Below, one piece after another: positions 51,730 to 60,995 of a stretch of 64,000 nt of DNA; within the stretch, counting starts at the first letter, position 1; each line of letters opens with the position of its first letter. The stretch spans positions 62,001 through 126,000 of the forward strand of contig JADFMN010000007.1 in assembly GCA_022563855.1 (NCBI GenBank). Reading direction: 5' to 3'. Origin of the DNA: Armatimonadota bacterium. GTDB taxonomy: Bacteria > Armatimonadota > Fimbriimonadia > Fimbriimonadales > Fimbriimonadaceae. The notes below the pieces were generated by a model that made no database searches, was not told the DNA's origin, and saw nothing but the letters and a program-made list of their open reading frames with translations. The position numbers and the translations under genes are program-made.

Positions 51730-51906
51730 ATGCGCAGAACCGATCTGCTAGATACCAGCGTGGAGGCGCACCGGACGTACGTGCGGATGTTGCGCCGGAT
51801 GACGCCGAAGGAAAAAGTGGCGAGAGTCATTGAGCTCGTCGAATTTACGCGGTCATTGCGGGCTGCCGGAGATAGATGGAAAGCAGATTCCAAGCGGCAG
51901 TCGTAG
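51730..51906 (+). CDS. Small helical partner of the AbiEii-like nucleotidyltransferase
   Basis: A 58-aa protein (MRRTDLLDTSVEAHRTYVRM, then LRRMTPKEKVARVIELVEFT) of the kind found directly upstream of DUF1814/AbiEii-like nucleotidyltransferases. It overlaps that gene by 31 bp. An ATG four codons upstream (51718) is also possible. Two TAGAATGG repeats 19 bp apart precede it and may hold the -10 box. A role as antitoxin or chaperone is an inference. Confidence 0.65.
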   Translation: MRRTDLLDTSVEAHRTYVRMLRRMTPKEKVARVIELVEFTRSLRAAGDRWKADSKRQS

Positions 51907-52469
51907 ATTTCCTGGACGCTTGCCAGAAGTGTCGCATCGAGCCGATCATTGGCGGCTCAGTGGCGTCTTCGATCTGGGGTGAGCCGCGTGTTACGAACGA
52001 CATTGATTTCATGGTTCGAATCTCCGATAACGGTGTTTGCCTCGTCAGCGAACTTCAGAACCGATTTGTCATCGAGTCCAATGCTGTGACCGAGGCAAAG
52101 TCGGACGAATCGTGGCCACGTTCGTTCCAAGCGATTCACGAAGAGTCTGTATTCAAGGTCGATGTCTTCTTGATTGACGACTCCCCGTTCGCGCGATGGG
52201 AGACAGAGGCGGCGAAACGGTTGGAGATCTTCGACGGCGTCTTTGCTCGGGTCTTGGCTCCCGAGGCGATCGCCTTGGAAAAGCTGCGCTGGTACGAGCT
52301 CTCCAACCGCGTCAGCGACCGCCAATGGAACGACGTCGTCAAACTGATCGAAACTCAGGGAGAGGAGTTCGGCACTCAGGACTTCCTGCAATGGGCCAAA
52401 GAGCTTGGCTTGGCGGAACTGGCCCGCGAGGCACTGGCTGAAGTTGGCGGTCACGCCAACCGCTCTTAG
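51876..52469 (+). CDS. AbiEii/DUF1814-type nucleotidyltransferase
   Basis: 197 aa. The nucleotidyltransferase signature is complete: GGSVASSIWG (Gly26, Gly27, Ser28) followed by TNDIDFMV with Asp42 and Asp44, and a third acidic residue in KVDVFLID. The C-terminal helices (ALEKLRWYELSNRVSDRQWN) fit the family. Related proteins act as toxins in toxin-antitoxin and phage-abortive systems or as housekeeping nucleotidyltransferases of unknown target. It follows its small partner with a 31-bp overlap. Confidence 0.8.
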   Translation: MESRFQAAVVDFLDACQKCRIEPIIGGSVASSIWGEPRVTNDIDFMVRISDNGVCLVSELQNRFVIESNAVTEAKSDESWPRSFQAIHEESVFKVDVFLIDDSPFARWETEAAKRLEIFDGVFARVLAPEAIALEKLRWYELSNRVSDRQWNDVVKLIETQGEEFGTQDFLQWAKELGLAELAREALAEVGGHANRS

Positions 52470-52556
52470 GCGGAGACGCGCGAGACCAAGCCTGTGCCGA
52501 TCTCAGCAGCGCAGCGGGCTCGCTCCTTCCGACTCTAGCGATATACTGGGAGTAAG

Positions 52557-54059
52557 ATGAACAGGCGAGAGTTCCTCTATCTTCTGGGGGGTACGGCAGT
52601 TGGCGCGGGTGGACTTGCCGGCGGCCTCTGGCTCAAGAACCGCCCGTCGGCGGGACCAGGCGCATTGTCGCTCGACGTCAACGACATCCACTCCAAGCTG
52701 AACGCTGCGAGAGTCAGGGCGATCGAACGTCCGGAAACGCTCGAGGAGGTGCTGGGCATCGTTCGCAGGGCCGTGCGAGAGAAGGAGACGCTCTGCGTCT
52801 CGGGTTCGCGCCACGCGATGGGCGGCCAGCAGTTCGCCGACGGCGCGACCCTTCTGGACACAAGAGGACTGAAGTCGGTGATGGATCTGGACACGAAGGC
52901 CGGCCTGATACAAGTGGAAGCAGGGATCGAGTGGCCTGAGCTTGTGGAGGAGCTAGCCTCCCGGCAGAAAGGGACGCCGGACTACTGGACCATTCGCAGC
53001 AAGCAGACCGGCGCGGACAAGCTCACTCTCGGCGGCGCGATCTCAGCGAACGCGCACGGGCGAGCTCTGAGCCACCCTCCGATAGTCGCCGACATGGCCG
53101 AACTTCTCATCGTCAACGCGGACGGAGAGACTGTCATCGCCAGCCGCGACGACAACGGGGAGCTGTTCAGCCTGGCAACGGGCGGGTACGGACTGTTCGG
53201 CCTTGTGCACTCGGTCGTGTATCGTCTTGAGAGGCGGCAAAAAATACAGAGGATCGTCGAAATCCTCGACGCCGACCAAGTCATGTCGACCTTCGAGGAA
53301 AGGATAGCAGATGGGTACACGTCAGGCGACTGGCAGTACGCCATCGATGAGAGCACAGACGACTATCTGCACAAAGGGGTCTTCTCGTGCTACAAGCCTG
53401 TTCCGATCGATACGGAGATCGAGGACGACCAGGTCGGCGTCTCGGATCGCGCGTGGAAGGAGCTCGTCTACCTGGCGCATACGGACAAGGCCAGGGGCTT
53501 CCAACTGTACTCCGACTTCTATATGGAGTCGTCTGGCCAGGTGTACTGGTCAGACACGTCGCAGATCGGCGGGTACGACGTCGATTACCACGTCGATACG
53601 GACCGCAGGATGAAAGCGATCGACCCGGCAACAGAAATGATCACCGAGATCTACGTGCCGCGCGACCGTCTCGTGGATTTCTTGGACGCGACCGCCGTGG
53701 AGTTTAGAAAAGTCAAAGCGAACGTTATCTACGGCACGGTTCGGCTGATCGAGAAGGACGATGTGTCGTTTCTAGCGTGGGCGAAGCAGCCCTACGCGTG
53801 CATCATTTTCAATCTTCATGTCGTGCACACAGAGGAGAAGATCGCTGAAGCAGCGGACGCGTTCCGACTCCTCATCGACCTGGCGATCGAACGGGGCGGA
53901 AGCTACTATCTCACTTACCATCGCTGGGCGAGGAAGGATCAGATTCTAGCGTGTTATCCTCAGTTCCCGGAGTTCCTCCAAAAGAAGGCGTCCTACGACC
54001 CTGAACGGCTGTTCCAGAGCGACTGGTACCGGCATTACGTCGAAATGTTCGATGCCTAG
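52557..54059 (+). CDS. Tat-exported FAD-linked oxidase (VAO/PCMH family)
   Basis: A 500-aa flavoprotein. The N-terminus [20 protein letters not shown] has a twin-arginine signal. The FAD-binding domain has [20 protein letters not shown], where the conserved His next to RH could be the covalent FAD attachment site, and [20 protein letters not shown]. The C-terminal cap resembles lactone and alditol oxidases. The substrate cannot be told. A TATACT box lies 9 nt before the ATG. Confidence 0.87.
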   Translation: MNRREFLYLLGGTAVGAGGLAGGLWLKNRPSAGPGALSLDVNDIHSKLNAARVRAIERPETLEEVLGIVRRAVREKETLCVSGSRHAMGGQQFADGATLLDTRGLKSVMDLDTKAGLIQVEAGIEWPELVEELASRQKGTPDYWTIRSKQTGADKLTLGGAISANAHGRALSHPPIVADMAELLIVNADGETVIASRDDNGELFSLATGGYGLFGLVHSVVYRLERRQKIQRIVEILDADQVMSTFEERIADGYTSGDWQYAIDESTDDYLHKGVFSCYKPVPIDTEIEDDQVGVSDRAWKELVYLAHTDKARGFQLYSDFYMESSGQVYWSDTSQIGGYDVDYHVDTDRRMKAIDPATEMITEIYVPRDRLVDFLDATAVEFRKVKANVIYGTVRLIEKDDVSFLAWAKQPYACIIFNLHVVHTEEKIAEAADAFRLLIDLAIERGGSYYLTYHRWARKDQILACYPQFPEFLQKKASYDPERLFQSDWYRHYVEMFDA

Positions 54060-54211
54060 GCGGCGTTCCACCCAGCTGCGAGGCCAGGATCGAGTTACAG
54101 CTCAATGCCCAGATTCGTGGGTGCGAGGCTCCCTTTGACACAGCCATCTCCCCCGCTCGCGTCCTGATCTCCCGCTCCCTTCCAGCGGTAAAATCAGGCT
54201 CAGCCACCCAC

Positions 54212-56008
54212 ATGGACCAGGCACACATCCGCAACTTCTGCATCATTGCCCACATCGACCACGGCAAGTCGACGCTCGCAGACCGAATCCTCGAGCGGAC
54301 CGGCGTCGTGCGCGGCAAGGCGAAGGAGCAGATGCTCGACACGATGGACCTGGAGCGCGAGCGCGGGATCACGATCAAGATGACCGCCGTGCGGCTGGAG
54401 TACAAGGCGAGGAACGGCGAGACGTACCAGCTCAACCTGATCGACACCCCGGGGCACGTGGACTTCACGTATGAGGTCAGCCGCGCCCTCTATGCCTGCG
54501 AAGGCGCGGTGCTGGTCGTGGACGCGACGCAAGGGGTCGAAGCGCAGACGATCGCGAACGCCGGACTGGCGATGAATCAAAACCTCGAGATCATCCCGGT
54601 CATCAACAAGACCGATCTGCCGCACGCGGACGTCGAGCAGGCGAAGGAGGAGATCGAGAACGCGCTGATGATCGACGCGAGCGACGCGATTCCGTGCAGC
54701 GCGAAGACTGGCGAGGGCGTCGAGGACATTCTGGAAGCGATCGTCGAGCGGGTTCCGCCGCCGTCTGGCGATCCCGACGCGCCGCTGCGCGCCCTCATTT
54801 TTGATTCGCACTTCGACAGCTATCAGGGCGCGGTCGCGTATGTGCGCGTTGTTGACGGCGCGGTGAGGACTGGCGACACGATCCAGATGATGTCGTCCGG
54901 CAAGAATTTCGACGTGGACGACGTCGGAGTGTTCCAGCCGAAGCTGAAGCGCGGCGAATCGCTGCACGCCGGCGAGGTCGGCTTCATCACAGGCGCGATC
55001 AAGAACATCGGCGACGCGGCGGTCGGCGACACGATCACGCTCGCCGCAGACCCTGCAGCAGAGCCTTTGATGGGGTACCGCGAGGCGAAGCCGATGGTTT
55101 TCTGCGGGCTGTACCCGACGGACAGCGACTCCTACGCCGACTTGCGCGATGCTATCGAAAAGTTGAAGATGAACGACGCGAGCTTGCACTTCGAACCTGA
55201 GACTTCAGCGGCTCTGGGGTTCGGTTTCCGGTGCGGGTTCCTCGGCCTTCTGCACATGGAGATCGCGCGCGAAAGGCTTGAGCGAGAGTTCGATCTCGAC
55301 CTGATCCTGACCGCGCCGAGCGTCGACTACGTCGTGCAGCGCAAGAAGGGCGAGGATCTGCACGTCAGCAACCCGAGCGAGATGCCGGAGCCGACGATGA
55401 TCGCCGGGATCAAGGAGCCGATGGTCGACGCCACGATCATGGTCCCGACCGAGTACATCGGCACCATCATGAAGCTGTGCCAAGATCGGCGCGGGGTTTT
55501 CGTAAAAACTGAGTACCCCTCGCCAAACCGCGCGATGCTGCACTATACGCTGCCGCTCAGCGAGATTCTTCTCGACTTCTTCGACAAACTAAAGTCCACG
55601 ACGAAGGGGTATGCGTCGTTCGACTACGAGTTAAAGGGGTACGAGCCGGCCGATCTGGTCAAGGTTGACATCAAGCTGAACGGCGACCCTGTGGACGCGC
55701 TGTCGTTCATCGTGAGCCGCGAGTTCTCCTATAATCGCGGCAAAGCGATGGTCGCGCAGCTCCGAAAAGTCGTCCCGCGCCAGCAGTACGAAGTTCGTAT
55801 CCAGGCCGCGATCGGGCAGAAGGTGATCGCAGCGGACACGATCAAACCGTTCCGCAAGAACGTCATCGCCAAGTGCTACGGCGGCGACGTCACCCGCAAG
55901 CGCAAGCTGCTCGAAAAGCAGAAGAAGGGCAAGAAGCGGATGAAGAGCATCGGCAAGATCGAGGTCCCGCAAGAAGCGTTCATGAGCGTGCTCAAGGTCG
56001 CGGAGTAG
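54212..56008 (+). CDS. lepA: Elongation factor 4 (LepA)
   Basis: A translational GTPase that binds stalled or elongating ribosomes. The N-terminus [48 protein letters not shown] and the LepA-specific C-terminus ([37 protein letters not shown]) are all standard. Length (598 aa) is normal. Its TAG stop lies inside the -10 box of the next gene. Confidence 0.98.
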   Translation: MDQAHIRNFCIIAHIDHGKSTLADRILERTGVVRGKAKEQMLDTMDLERERGITIKMTAVRLEYKARNGETYQLNLIDTPGHVDFTYEVSRALYACEGAVLVVDATQGVEAQTIANAGLAMNQNLEIIPVINKTDLPHADVEQAKEEIENALMIDASDAIPCSAKTGEGVEDILEAIVERVPPPSGDPDAPLRALIFDSHFDSYQGAVAYVRVVDGAVRTGDTIQMMSSGKNFDVDDVGVFQPKLKRGESLHAGEVGFITGAIKNIGDAAVGDTITLAADPAAEPLMGYREAKPMVFCGLYPTDSDSYADLRDAIEKLKMNDASLHFEPETSAALGFGFRCGFLGLLHMEIARERLEREFDLDLILTAPSVDYVVQRKKGEDLHVSNPSEMPEPTMIAGIKEPMVDATIMVPTEYIGTIMKLCQDRRGVFVKTEYPSPNRAMLHYTLPLSEILLDFFDKLKSTTKGYASFDYELKGYEPADLVKVDIKLNGDPVDALSFIVSREFSYNRGKAMVAQLRKVVPRQQYEVRIQAAIGQKVIAADTIKPFRKNVIAKCYGGDVTRKRKLLEKQKKGKKRMKSIGKIEVPQEAFMSVLKVAE

Positions 56009-56011
56009 AAT
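56006..56011 (+). promoter_or_regulatory. -10 box (leaderless-type) of vsr
   Basis: TAGAAT 6 nt before the ATG at 56018. Its first three bases are the lepA stop codon. Confidence 0.5.
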
Positions 56012-56017
56012 CTACAC

Positions 56018-56485
56018 ATGGGCAACGAACGGCCCAAGCAATACGGCATCAACAAGCTGCGCGAGACGTGGGTCGTCAAGGAGTCGGTGCGCAGGTCGAT
56101 GCAGGCGAACCGCAGCACGGAGACCGAACCGGAGAGAATCCTGAGATCGGCTCTGTGGGATGCGGGGCTGCGCGGATACCGGAAGAACGTGCGCAGGCTC
56201 CCCGGTTCTCCCGACATCGTCTTCGGGCCTTTGAAGCTCGCGGTTTTCGTACACGGGTGCTACTGGCACCGGTGCGCAAAGTGCACGCGCAACATTCATC
56301 CGAAGACGAACAGCAAGTACTGGAAAGCGAAGTTCGATGGCAACGTCGCCCGAGACAAAAGAAACAGAGCTACACTGAAAAAGATGGGCTACACAGTGAT
56401 CGTCGCGTGGGAGTGTGAGGTGCGCAAGAACGTCGATCGAGTCGTGCGGAAAGTGGAGAAAGCTCTCAGAGAGTCAGATTCTTGA
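56018..56485 (+). CDS. vsr: Very short patch repair endonuclease (Vsr)
   Basis: 155 aa. Vsr nicks DNA 5' of T in T:G mismatches made by deamination of 5-methylcytosine. The family order is clear: RSMQANRSTETEPERILRSA, then LPGSPDIVFGPLKLAVFVHG (catalytic Asp), GCYWHRCAKC with zinc ligands, and NVARDKRNRATLKKMGYTVI. No cytosine methyltransferase lies next to it. It overlaps the end of the convergent M20 gene by 20 bp. Confidence 0.94.
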   Translation: MGNERPKQYGINKLRETWVVKESVRRSMQANRSTETEPERILRSALWDAGLRGYRKNVRRLPGSPDIVFGPLKLAVFVHGCYWHRCAKCTRNIHPKTNSKYWKAKFDGNVARDKRNRATLKKMGYTVIVAWECEVRKNVDRVVRKVEKALRESDS

Positions 56486-57899
56486 GTACTGTCTTATAGA
56501 GCAGTATCCCATCGATGAGATTCTGTATGCGGATGTTCTCGTTCGCTCCGTGCTGGTTGTTGTCGTGGTTGGCGATCGGGAGGATTGCGGCGGGCTTGTC
56601 GGCCGTGGCGACGATCTTGCTGATGGGAACAGAGCCACCGAGCATTGGGTTGACGACGAGGTCTTTTTTATGGTGCTTTGCGGCCTTGATGAGACTCTGA
56701 GCGAATGGTGAGGAAAGAGGCGTCCGGGCAGCCTCGTAGCCGTGTCCCCACTCCATCTTGACGACCTTCTCGTGATTTCTCAGCGCCTCCTTCTCCGGAT
56801 CCTGTTTGACGATGTGATACCGTTGTTTCTCGACATGCCTTTCGATGTCCTCCCGCACTTGGGCGACGGTTTGATCCGGCACGAGACGGATGTCCATCGA
56901 CGAGTGCGCGGTCTGCATGATCGCATTGGTCGCCTCGTTTCGTACGTGCCCCGCTTGAATGCCGTGCAGGTTGATCGCTGGGCGCATTGTTGATAGGCTC
57001 AGTCCCGATTCACCGTCTTCTGGGCCGTTGACTCCCAACTCCTCGAGGAGTGTTGCGTCGTTGGCGGGCATGGCGTCGATGGCCTGTATTTCTTCTGCGG
57101 TCAACTTCAACACGCGGTCGCTGTAAGCGTCGATCGTCACAAAACCTCGGTCGTCGCGCATCGATGAGAGGAGGTGGACGAGCCTCATCGCGGGGTTTGG
57201 AATCCAGTTGCCAAAGTGACCGCTGTGGAGCGTTCTCGACGGGCCGTAAACCGTCATCTGAAGAGAGACGACCCCGCGCGCTCCGAAGATGACCTGTTGT
57301 TTTCTCGATGGGTGCACCGGGCCATCGCAGATCAACCATGCGTCAACGTTTTCGGTCTCGGGCACTTTTGCGAGCAGGTCTTGGAAGTTTGTCGAACCGC
57401 TCTCCTCCTCGCCCTCGGTAATCACGAGCAGATTGCACGCCGGTCGGTCATCGCCGAGCAAATCGAGGGCAGAGCAAAGGGCCTGTGTTGGCGCTTTGTC
57501 GTCGCTTGTGCAACGTGCGTAAAGGCGGTAGTCGGCTTCGTCGACGTCGCTGATGGATTCGACTCGTGGTGCGCCGTCTTCGGCGATCCCTGCGTGCAGT
57601 GTCGGCGTCCATGGGTCGTTCACCCAGTTCGGTTGATTGACCGGTTGACCATCGTAATGGCTGTAGATCGCGACGGTTTTTTCTGCTCCGAAATCCAGTT
57701 TGCCGACAACAAGCGGTGCGGCACCGTCCTGATCGACCAACCTCACATCGAGATCTCGCTTTGATAGCATCGCCGCAATCTGCTTCGCGCACTTCCTTAG
57801 TCCGTCCGGCGAAGAAGCTACAGAAGGAATTCGCAGAATGCCCGCGAACTCTTCTAAGATCGCTGGCAGACTCTCAATGACGCGCTGTCGATCGGACAT
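56466..57899 (-). CDS. M20-family dipeptidase/carboxypeptidase-like
   Basis: 477 aa from the ATG at 57899 (MSDRQRVIESLPAILEEF). The metal-site pattern is present: IYSHYDGQPV (His, Asp), TSDDKAPTQALCSAL (Asp bridge), TEGEEESGSTN (Glu base and ligand) and a late His in LPIANHDNNQHGANENIR. The dimerisation lid lies between 210 and 330 (GPSRTLHSGHFGNWIPNP). It hydrolyses short peptides or N-acyl amino acids in the cytoplasm. Confidence 0.92.
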   Translation of the reverse strand: MSDRQRVIESLPAILEEFAGILRIPSVASSPDGLRKCAKQIAAMLSKRDLDVRLVDQDGAAPLVVGKLDFGAEKTVAIYSHYDGQPVNQPNWVNDPWTPTLHAGIAEDGAPRVESISDVDEADYRLYARCTSDDKAPTQALCSALDLLGDDRPACNLLVITEGEEESGSTNFQDLLAKVPETENVDAWLICDGPVHPSRKQQVIFGARGVVSLQMTVYGPSRTLHSGHFGNWIPNPAMRLVHLLSSMRDDRGFVTIDAYSDRVLKLTAEEIQAIDAMPANDATLLEELGVNGPEDGESGLSLSTMRPAINLHGIQAGHVRNEATNAIMQTAHSSMDIRLVPDQTVAQVREDIERHVEKQRYHIVKQDPEKEALRNHEKVVKMEWGHGYEAARTPLSSPFAQSLIKAAKHHKKDLVVNPMLGGSVPISKIVATADKPAAILPIANHDNNQHGANENIRIQNLIDGILLYKTVLKNLTL

Positions 57900-57910
57900 T
57901 CGAGCCGAGG

Positions 57911-57982
57911 CTACCCTTCGTCGCCTTCCCACAGGAAGAACGGGTTGCCGTCGACGTAGTACAGAAACTCGCGACCGATCAT
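57911..57982 (-). CDS. Possible 23-residue peptide
   Basis: A short ORF (MIGREFLYYVDGNPFFLWEG and three more residues) fills the gap between the beta-lactamase-like stop and the M20 start, beginning 1 nt after the former and ending 11 nt before the latter. Its aromatic-rich content is not random-looking. It may be a micro-protein or a leader for the M20 gene. Weak evidence. Confidence 0.35.
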   Translation of the reverse strand: MIGREFLYYVDGNPFFLWEGDEG

Positions 57983-57983
57983 G

Positions 57984-59660
57984 CTAGTCGCCCCAATCCG
58001 CAGACATCCGGTTGAACCGGATGTTGTTCGACCTCATAATCGAGACAAAAACGGCGGTTACCTTACCGTCCTTGCGCTCGAACTGGAGCGTGAAGGGCGA
58101 AAGCGACCCGCGGTCGGCGACGACCATTTCAATTTTGGTCGGGTCCATGAACTTGTCCGTCTTCGCCCACAGCTCGCCGTCCCTTTCGAAGACCGTCAGC
58201 ACCACCTCCATCTCGACGCTGTAGTACCGTCCAGACAGCGTCTTGATGTCCTCATCCGAAAGCTCGAACGGGTCCATCGGAGACAGCTCAAACGTCTGCC
58301 CGCCCTGGCTGAAAGTGATGCTTGATATCGCCCCTTCTTCGTCACGGTTGAAAACTGCAGTCGCTTCAACGACTTTGAGGAAGAAGTGATCCTTCTCGCT
58401 GCAGAATATCTCGATCTTCGGCTGCCCCGTGACCTGAATTTTTAGTTTGCCTTCGTCGATCAGAAACTCCATGACCGCGCGATCCAACAGGTTGTAACGC
58501 CCTACGTACTCCTTTATCTCCTCTGCAGTAAGCTCGATTTCGCCCTTTGCTGCCAACGCCTCCTCCGGATCGATGACGTCCGCGAGCAGATACCGCGCGA
58601 TCTTATCGTTGATCGATTTGGCGAGCTGCGTACCGTCGTTGCCGAACGTGTAGACCGCCAGATCGTGCTCTGGAAAGGTGCTCACCTGGGCGTGAAAACC
58701 GATAAAGTCCCCGCCGTGCTGCACTCGATCCACGCCATCCAAATCGTCGATGAACAGTGCCAAACCGTAGCTGGATTCATCTCCCGACGCCAACTTGGCC
58801 TTGGTCTGCATCCGCTCGATCACCGACTGTGGCCCGAGCTTGTTGTGCTTCCAGTTCTCCGTCCAGAGCATCATGTCGTGCAGAGTCGTGATCAGGCCGC
58901 CCGCGCCGGCCACCGCAAGCGGAACGACTCCGGCGAGCAGGCCGTCCTCCGGCGACTCGACATACCCGTACGCCTTGTGCATGATCAGCTGCCGGAAGTC
59001 GTCTTGGAACACCGTTGCGTTCATGCCCAGCGGCTCGAAGACGTTCTCCTTTGCAAACTCGCGCAGCGATTCACCGGAGATTTGCTCGACCAGTTCGGCC
59101 AGCAAGAAGTAACCCGTGTTCGAGTAACTGAACGCTTGACCCGGAGGGAAATTGGTGTCGATCTGTCGCCGGAGCACGTCCATCACGTCGTCGTTGTCGA
59201 AGACTTGCTGTCCAGAAATCGCCATCAGGCCGAAGTAGTCGCGGATGCCGCTTGTGTGCTGCATCAGTTGCTTGATCGTCATTCCGTTCTTCGCAGCAGG
59301 TATGCCAGAAAAGTGCTTGCTCACCGGGTCGTCGATCGAGAGCTCTCCTCGATCCTCCAAGATCAGCACGCACATCGCCGTGAACTGCTTGGACACGCTG
59401 CCGACGTCGAACAACGTATTCACAGTATTGGGGACGCCGTTTTCGACGTTCGCAAGACCGTAGGCTTTGGCGAAGATCATCTTGCCGTCCTTGACGATCC
59501 CGACGACGCCTCCCGGCGCATCGGTTACGTCCCACTTCTCGCAGATCGAGTCGATCTTCTCGGTCAAGGAGATCGGCGCAGTCTGCTGCTGGCCGGCCAA
59601 AACCGCGGCTGAGAGTGATACGAGAGCAACGACAGCGATTGAGCGACGGATGAGCGACAT
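57984..59660 (-). CDS. Class C beta-lactamase-like serine hydrolase (S12)
   Basis: 558 aa with a signal peptide (RRSIAVVALVSLSAAVLAGQ). The penicillin-binding fold has the SxxK nucleophile in FDVGSVSKQFTAM and the YxN motif in FSYSNTGYFLLAE; a His/Lys-Gly motif is probably in VQHGGDFIGFH. After the catalytic domain (about 40-370) come two small beta-rich C-terminal domains. Such proteins are often D-amino-acid peptidases or esterases rather than true beta-lactamases. Confidence 0.88.
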   Translation of the reverse strand: MSLIRRSIAVVALVSLSAAVLAGQQQTAPISLTEKIDSICEKWDVTDAPGGVVGIVKDGKMIFAKAYGLANVENGVPNTVNTLFDVGSVSKQFTAMCVLILEDRGELSIDDPVSKHFSGIPAAKNGMTIKQLMQHTSGIRDYFGLMAISGQQVFDNDDVMDVLRRQIDTNFPPGQAFSYSNTGYFLLAELVEQISGESLREFAKENVFEPLGMNATVFQDDFRQLIMHKAYGYVESPEDGLLAGVVPLAVAGAGGLITTLHDMMLWTENWKHNKLGPQSVIERMQTKAKLASGDESSYGLALFIDDLDGVDRVQHGGDFIGFHAQVSTFPEHDLAVYTFGNDGTQLAKSINDKIARYLLADVIDPEEALAAKGEIELTAEEIKEYVGRYNLLDRAVMEFLIDEGKLKIQVTGQPKIEIFCSEKDHFFLKVVEATAVFNRDEEGAISSITFSQGGQTFELSPMDPFELSDEDIKTLSGRYYSVEMEVVLTVFERDGELWAKTDKFMDPTKIEMVVADRGSLSPFTLQFERKDGKVTAVFVSIMRSNNIRFNRMSADWGD

Positions 59661-59697
59661 ATCTGTAATCAGTACGGTTGGTGGATGGCGTCGGTTG

Positions 59698-60363
59698 CTA
59701 GCGCGACGACTGTTGGCCCGGGGTAACTCGCTTCATCGACTGCAGCAGGACGCGGCCTGGGCCGGTCAAGTGGACCATGAACAGGCCTTCCCCGCCGAAG
59801 ACGATCTTGCGGCAGCCCGCGACTCCTCGGATGTTGTAGTCCACGCTATCCGCGAAGGCCGCGAGGTTGCCGGTGCTGACCAGCATCTCCTCGCCCGGCT
59901 CGAGATTGCGTTCGACGAAGTCGCCCGCGCCGTGTATCAAGGCAGTTCCGGTGCCGCTGATCCGTTGCAGGAAGAGCCCCGCGCCGCCGAAGAACGCCGC
60001 GCCCGCACGACGGGCCATCGTGACGTCGATCTTGACGGCCTCGCCCCACGCCGCGACGAACGAGCCCCGCGTCGTGACCACAGCCCCGTCGTTAGTGAGG
60101 TCCCATGGCATGATCTTTCCGGGCTGGTTCGCGGTCAGGCTGACCTTCTGGCCGGTGCGCGAGCTTTCGATGTAGGTCATCGTGATGCCTTCGCCGCTCA
60201 GCATCCGGCTGCCGACGGCCGTGATGTCGCCGGGGACCTTGAGGTGCCACTGGAGGTCTACGTCCATCTGCAGGATCGATCCCTTGCTCGCCCAAGTCGA
60301 CTCTCCTGCTATGAACTCAAGATGCGCGACCTGCGCCAGTTCGCCTACGATGCGGTAGTCCAT
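59698..60363 (-). CDS. AIM24 / TIGR00266-family protein
   Basis: 221 aa. The protein is a beta-sandwich of the AIM24 family, with MDYRIVGELAQVAHLEFIAG at the start, then GAAFFGGAGLFLQRISGTGT and GGEGLFMVHLTGPGRVLLQS, the glycine-rich family repeats. Function in bacteria is not known. Cytoplasmic. A TAAGAT box lies 7 nt before the ATG. Confidence 0.88.
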   Translation of the reverse strand: MDYRIVGELAQVAHLEFIAGESTWASKGSILQMDVDLQWHLKVPGDITAVGSRMLSGEGITMTYIESSRTGQKVSLTANQPGKIMPWDLTNDGAVVTTRGSFVAAWGEAVKIDVTMARRAGAAFFGGAGLFLQRISGTGTALIHGAGDFVERNLEPGEEMLVSTGNLAAFADSVDYNIRGVAGCRKIVFGGEGLFMVHLTGPGRVLLQSMKRVTPGQQSSR

Positions 60364-60476
60364 GCGTATGATCTTACGCTATCCCAAGGCCTTGCTTGCG
60401 GCCTCCGCCCGTGATCTACTTGCGACGGCCCGATCGGTTTCGCGCGATAAGAGCCATATTGGTCCGGCAGATGTCC

Positions 60477-60953
60477 TCAGTCGCGTTTCCGACGGGTGTC
60501 TGGCATGTACTTGTGTTTGCGAAAGCTGAAGATCAGGACCAAGATCGAGAAGACCGCTAACGAACCCACCGTGATCATCACGACTACGACCGGCTGCTGA
60601 ATCACATACCAGAACGGCGCCGACGTACTGCGAATACCGGTTGAGTCCAGTCTGACGAAAGTCGTATCCAGGTAATTCCTCGATTGGCTCTTCGCGTCAA
60701 TAGTCAGTTGATACGCACTGCCGGTCTGTCCTTTGACGCCGATGCTGAAATTCTCCGGCTGGTAGCACCCGTACTCGTCGGTCCACTCCCCAGGAGGTAC
60801 TTCGAACTCCTCTGCCTTCTCTCCGTCGCACGACACGATCAACGTCATCGTGCTATTCGTGTCGTTGAACACGTAAAGCCTTGATATCTTGCTGCAACTA
60901 CCCAGCAGCAGACAGATCGCGGCAACGGCCCATAACATGCGAGCCCTTCTCAC
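60477..60953 (-). CDS. Lipoprotein with C-terminal membrane helix
   Basis: Not recognised. 158 aa starting at a GTG (RRARMLWAVAAICLLL, lipobox LGSC). A small domain with several cysteines follows (SCDGEKAEEFEVPPGEWTDE, YGCY), and a membrane helix near the end (VVVVMITVGSLAVFSILVLI) precedes a basic tail. Anchoring at both ends is unusual. The GTG start is supported by a TACACT box exactly 6 nt upstream. Confidence 0.7.
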   Translation of the reverse strand: MRRARMLWAVAAICLLLGSCSKISRLYVFNDTNSTMTLIVSCDGEKAEEFEVPPGEWTDEYGCYQPENFSIGVKGQTGSAYQLTIDAKSQSRNYLDTTFVRLDSTGIRSTSAPFWYVIQQPVVVVMITVGSLAVFSILVLIFSFRKHKYMPDTRRKRD

Positions 60954-60959
60954 GACCCC

Positions 60960-60965
60960 AGTGTA
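60960..60965 (-). promoter_or_regulatory. -10 box (leaderless-type) of the lipoprotein gene
   Basis: TACACT on the minus strand, 6 nt before the GTG at 60953. Confidence 0.5.
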
Positions 60966-60995
60966 TCACCGCGTGCCCTGCCATACTCTCTGGCA

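Noticed and set aside
54200-55189. 329-codon minus-strand ORF across lepA
   Set aside because: Antisense shadow of a near-invariant gene; no domain, no ribosome binding site.
58665-59612. 315-codon plus-strand ORF inside the S12 hydrolase gene
   Set aside because: Opposite strand to a gene with clear catalytic motifs; composition typical of a shadow.
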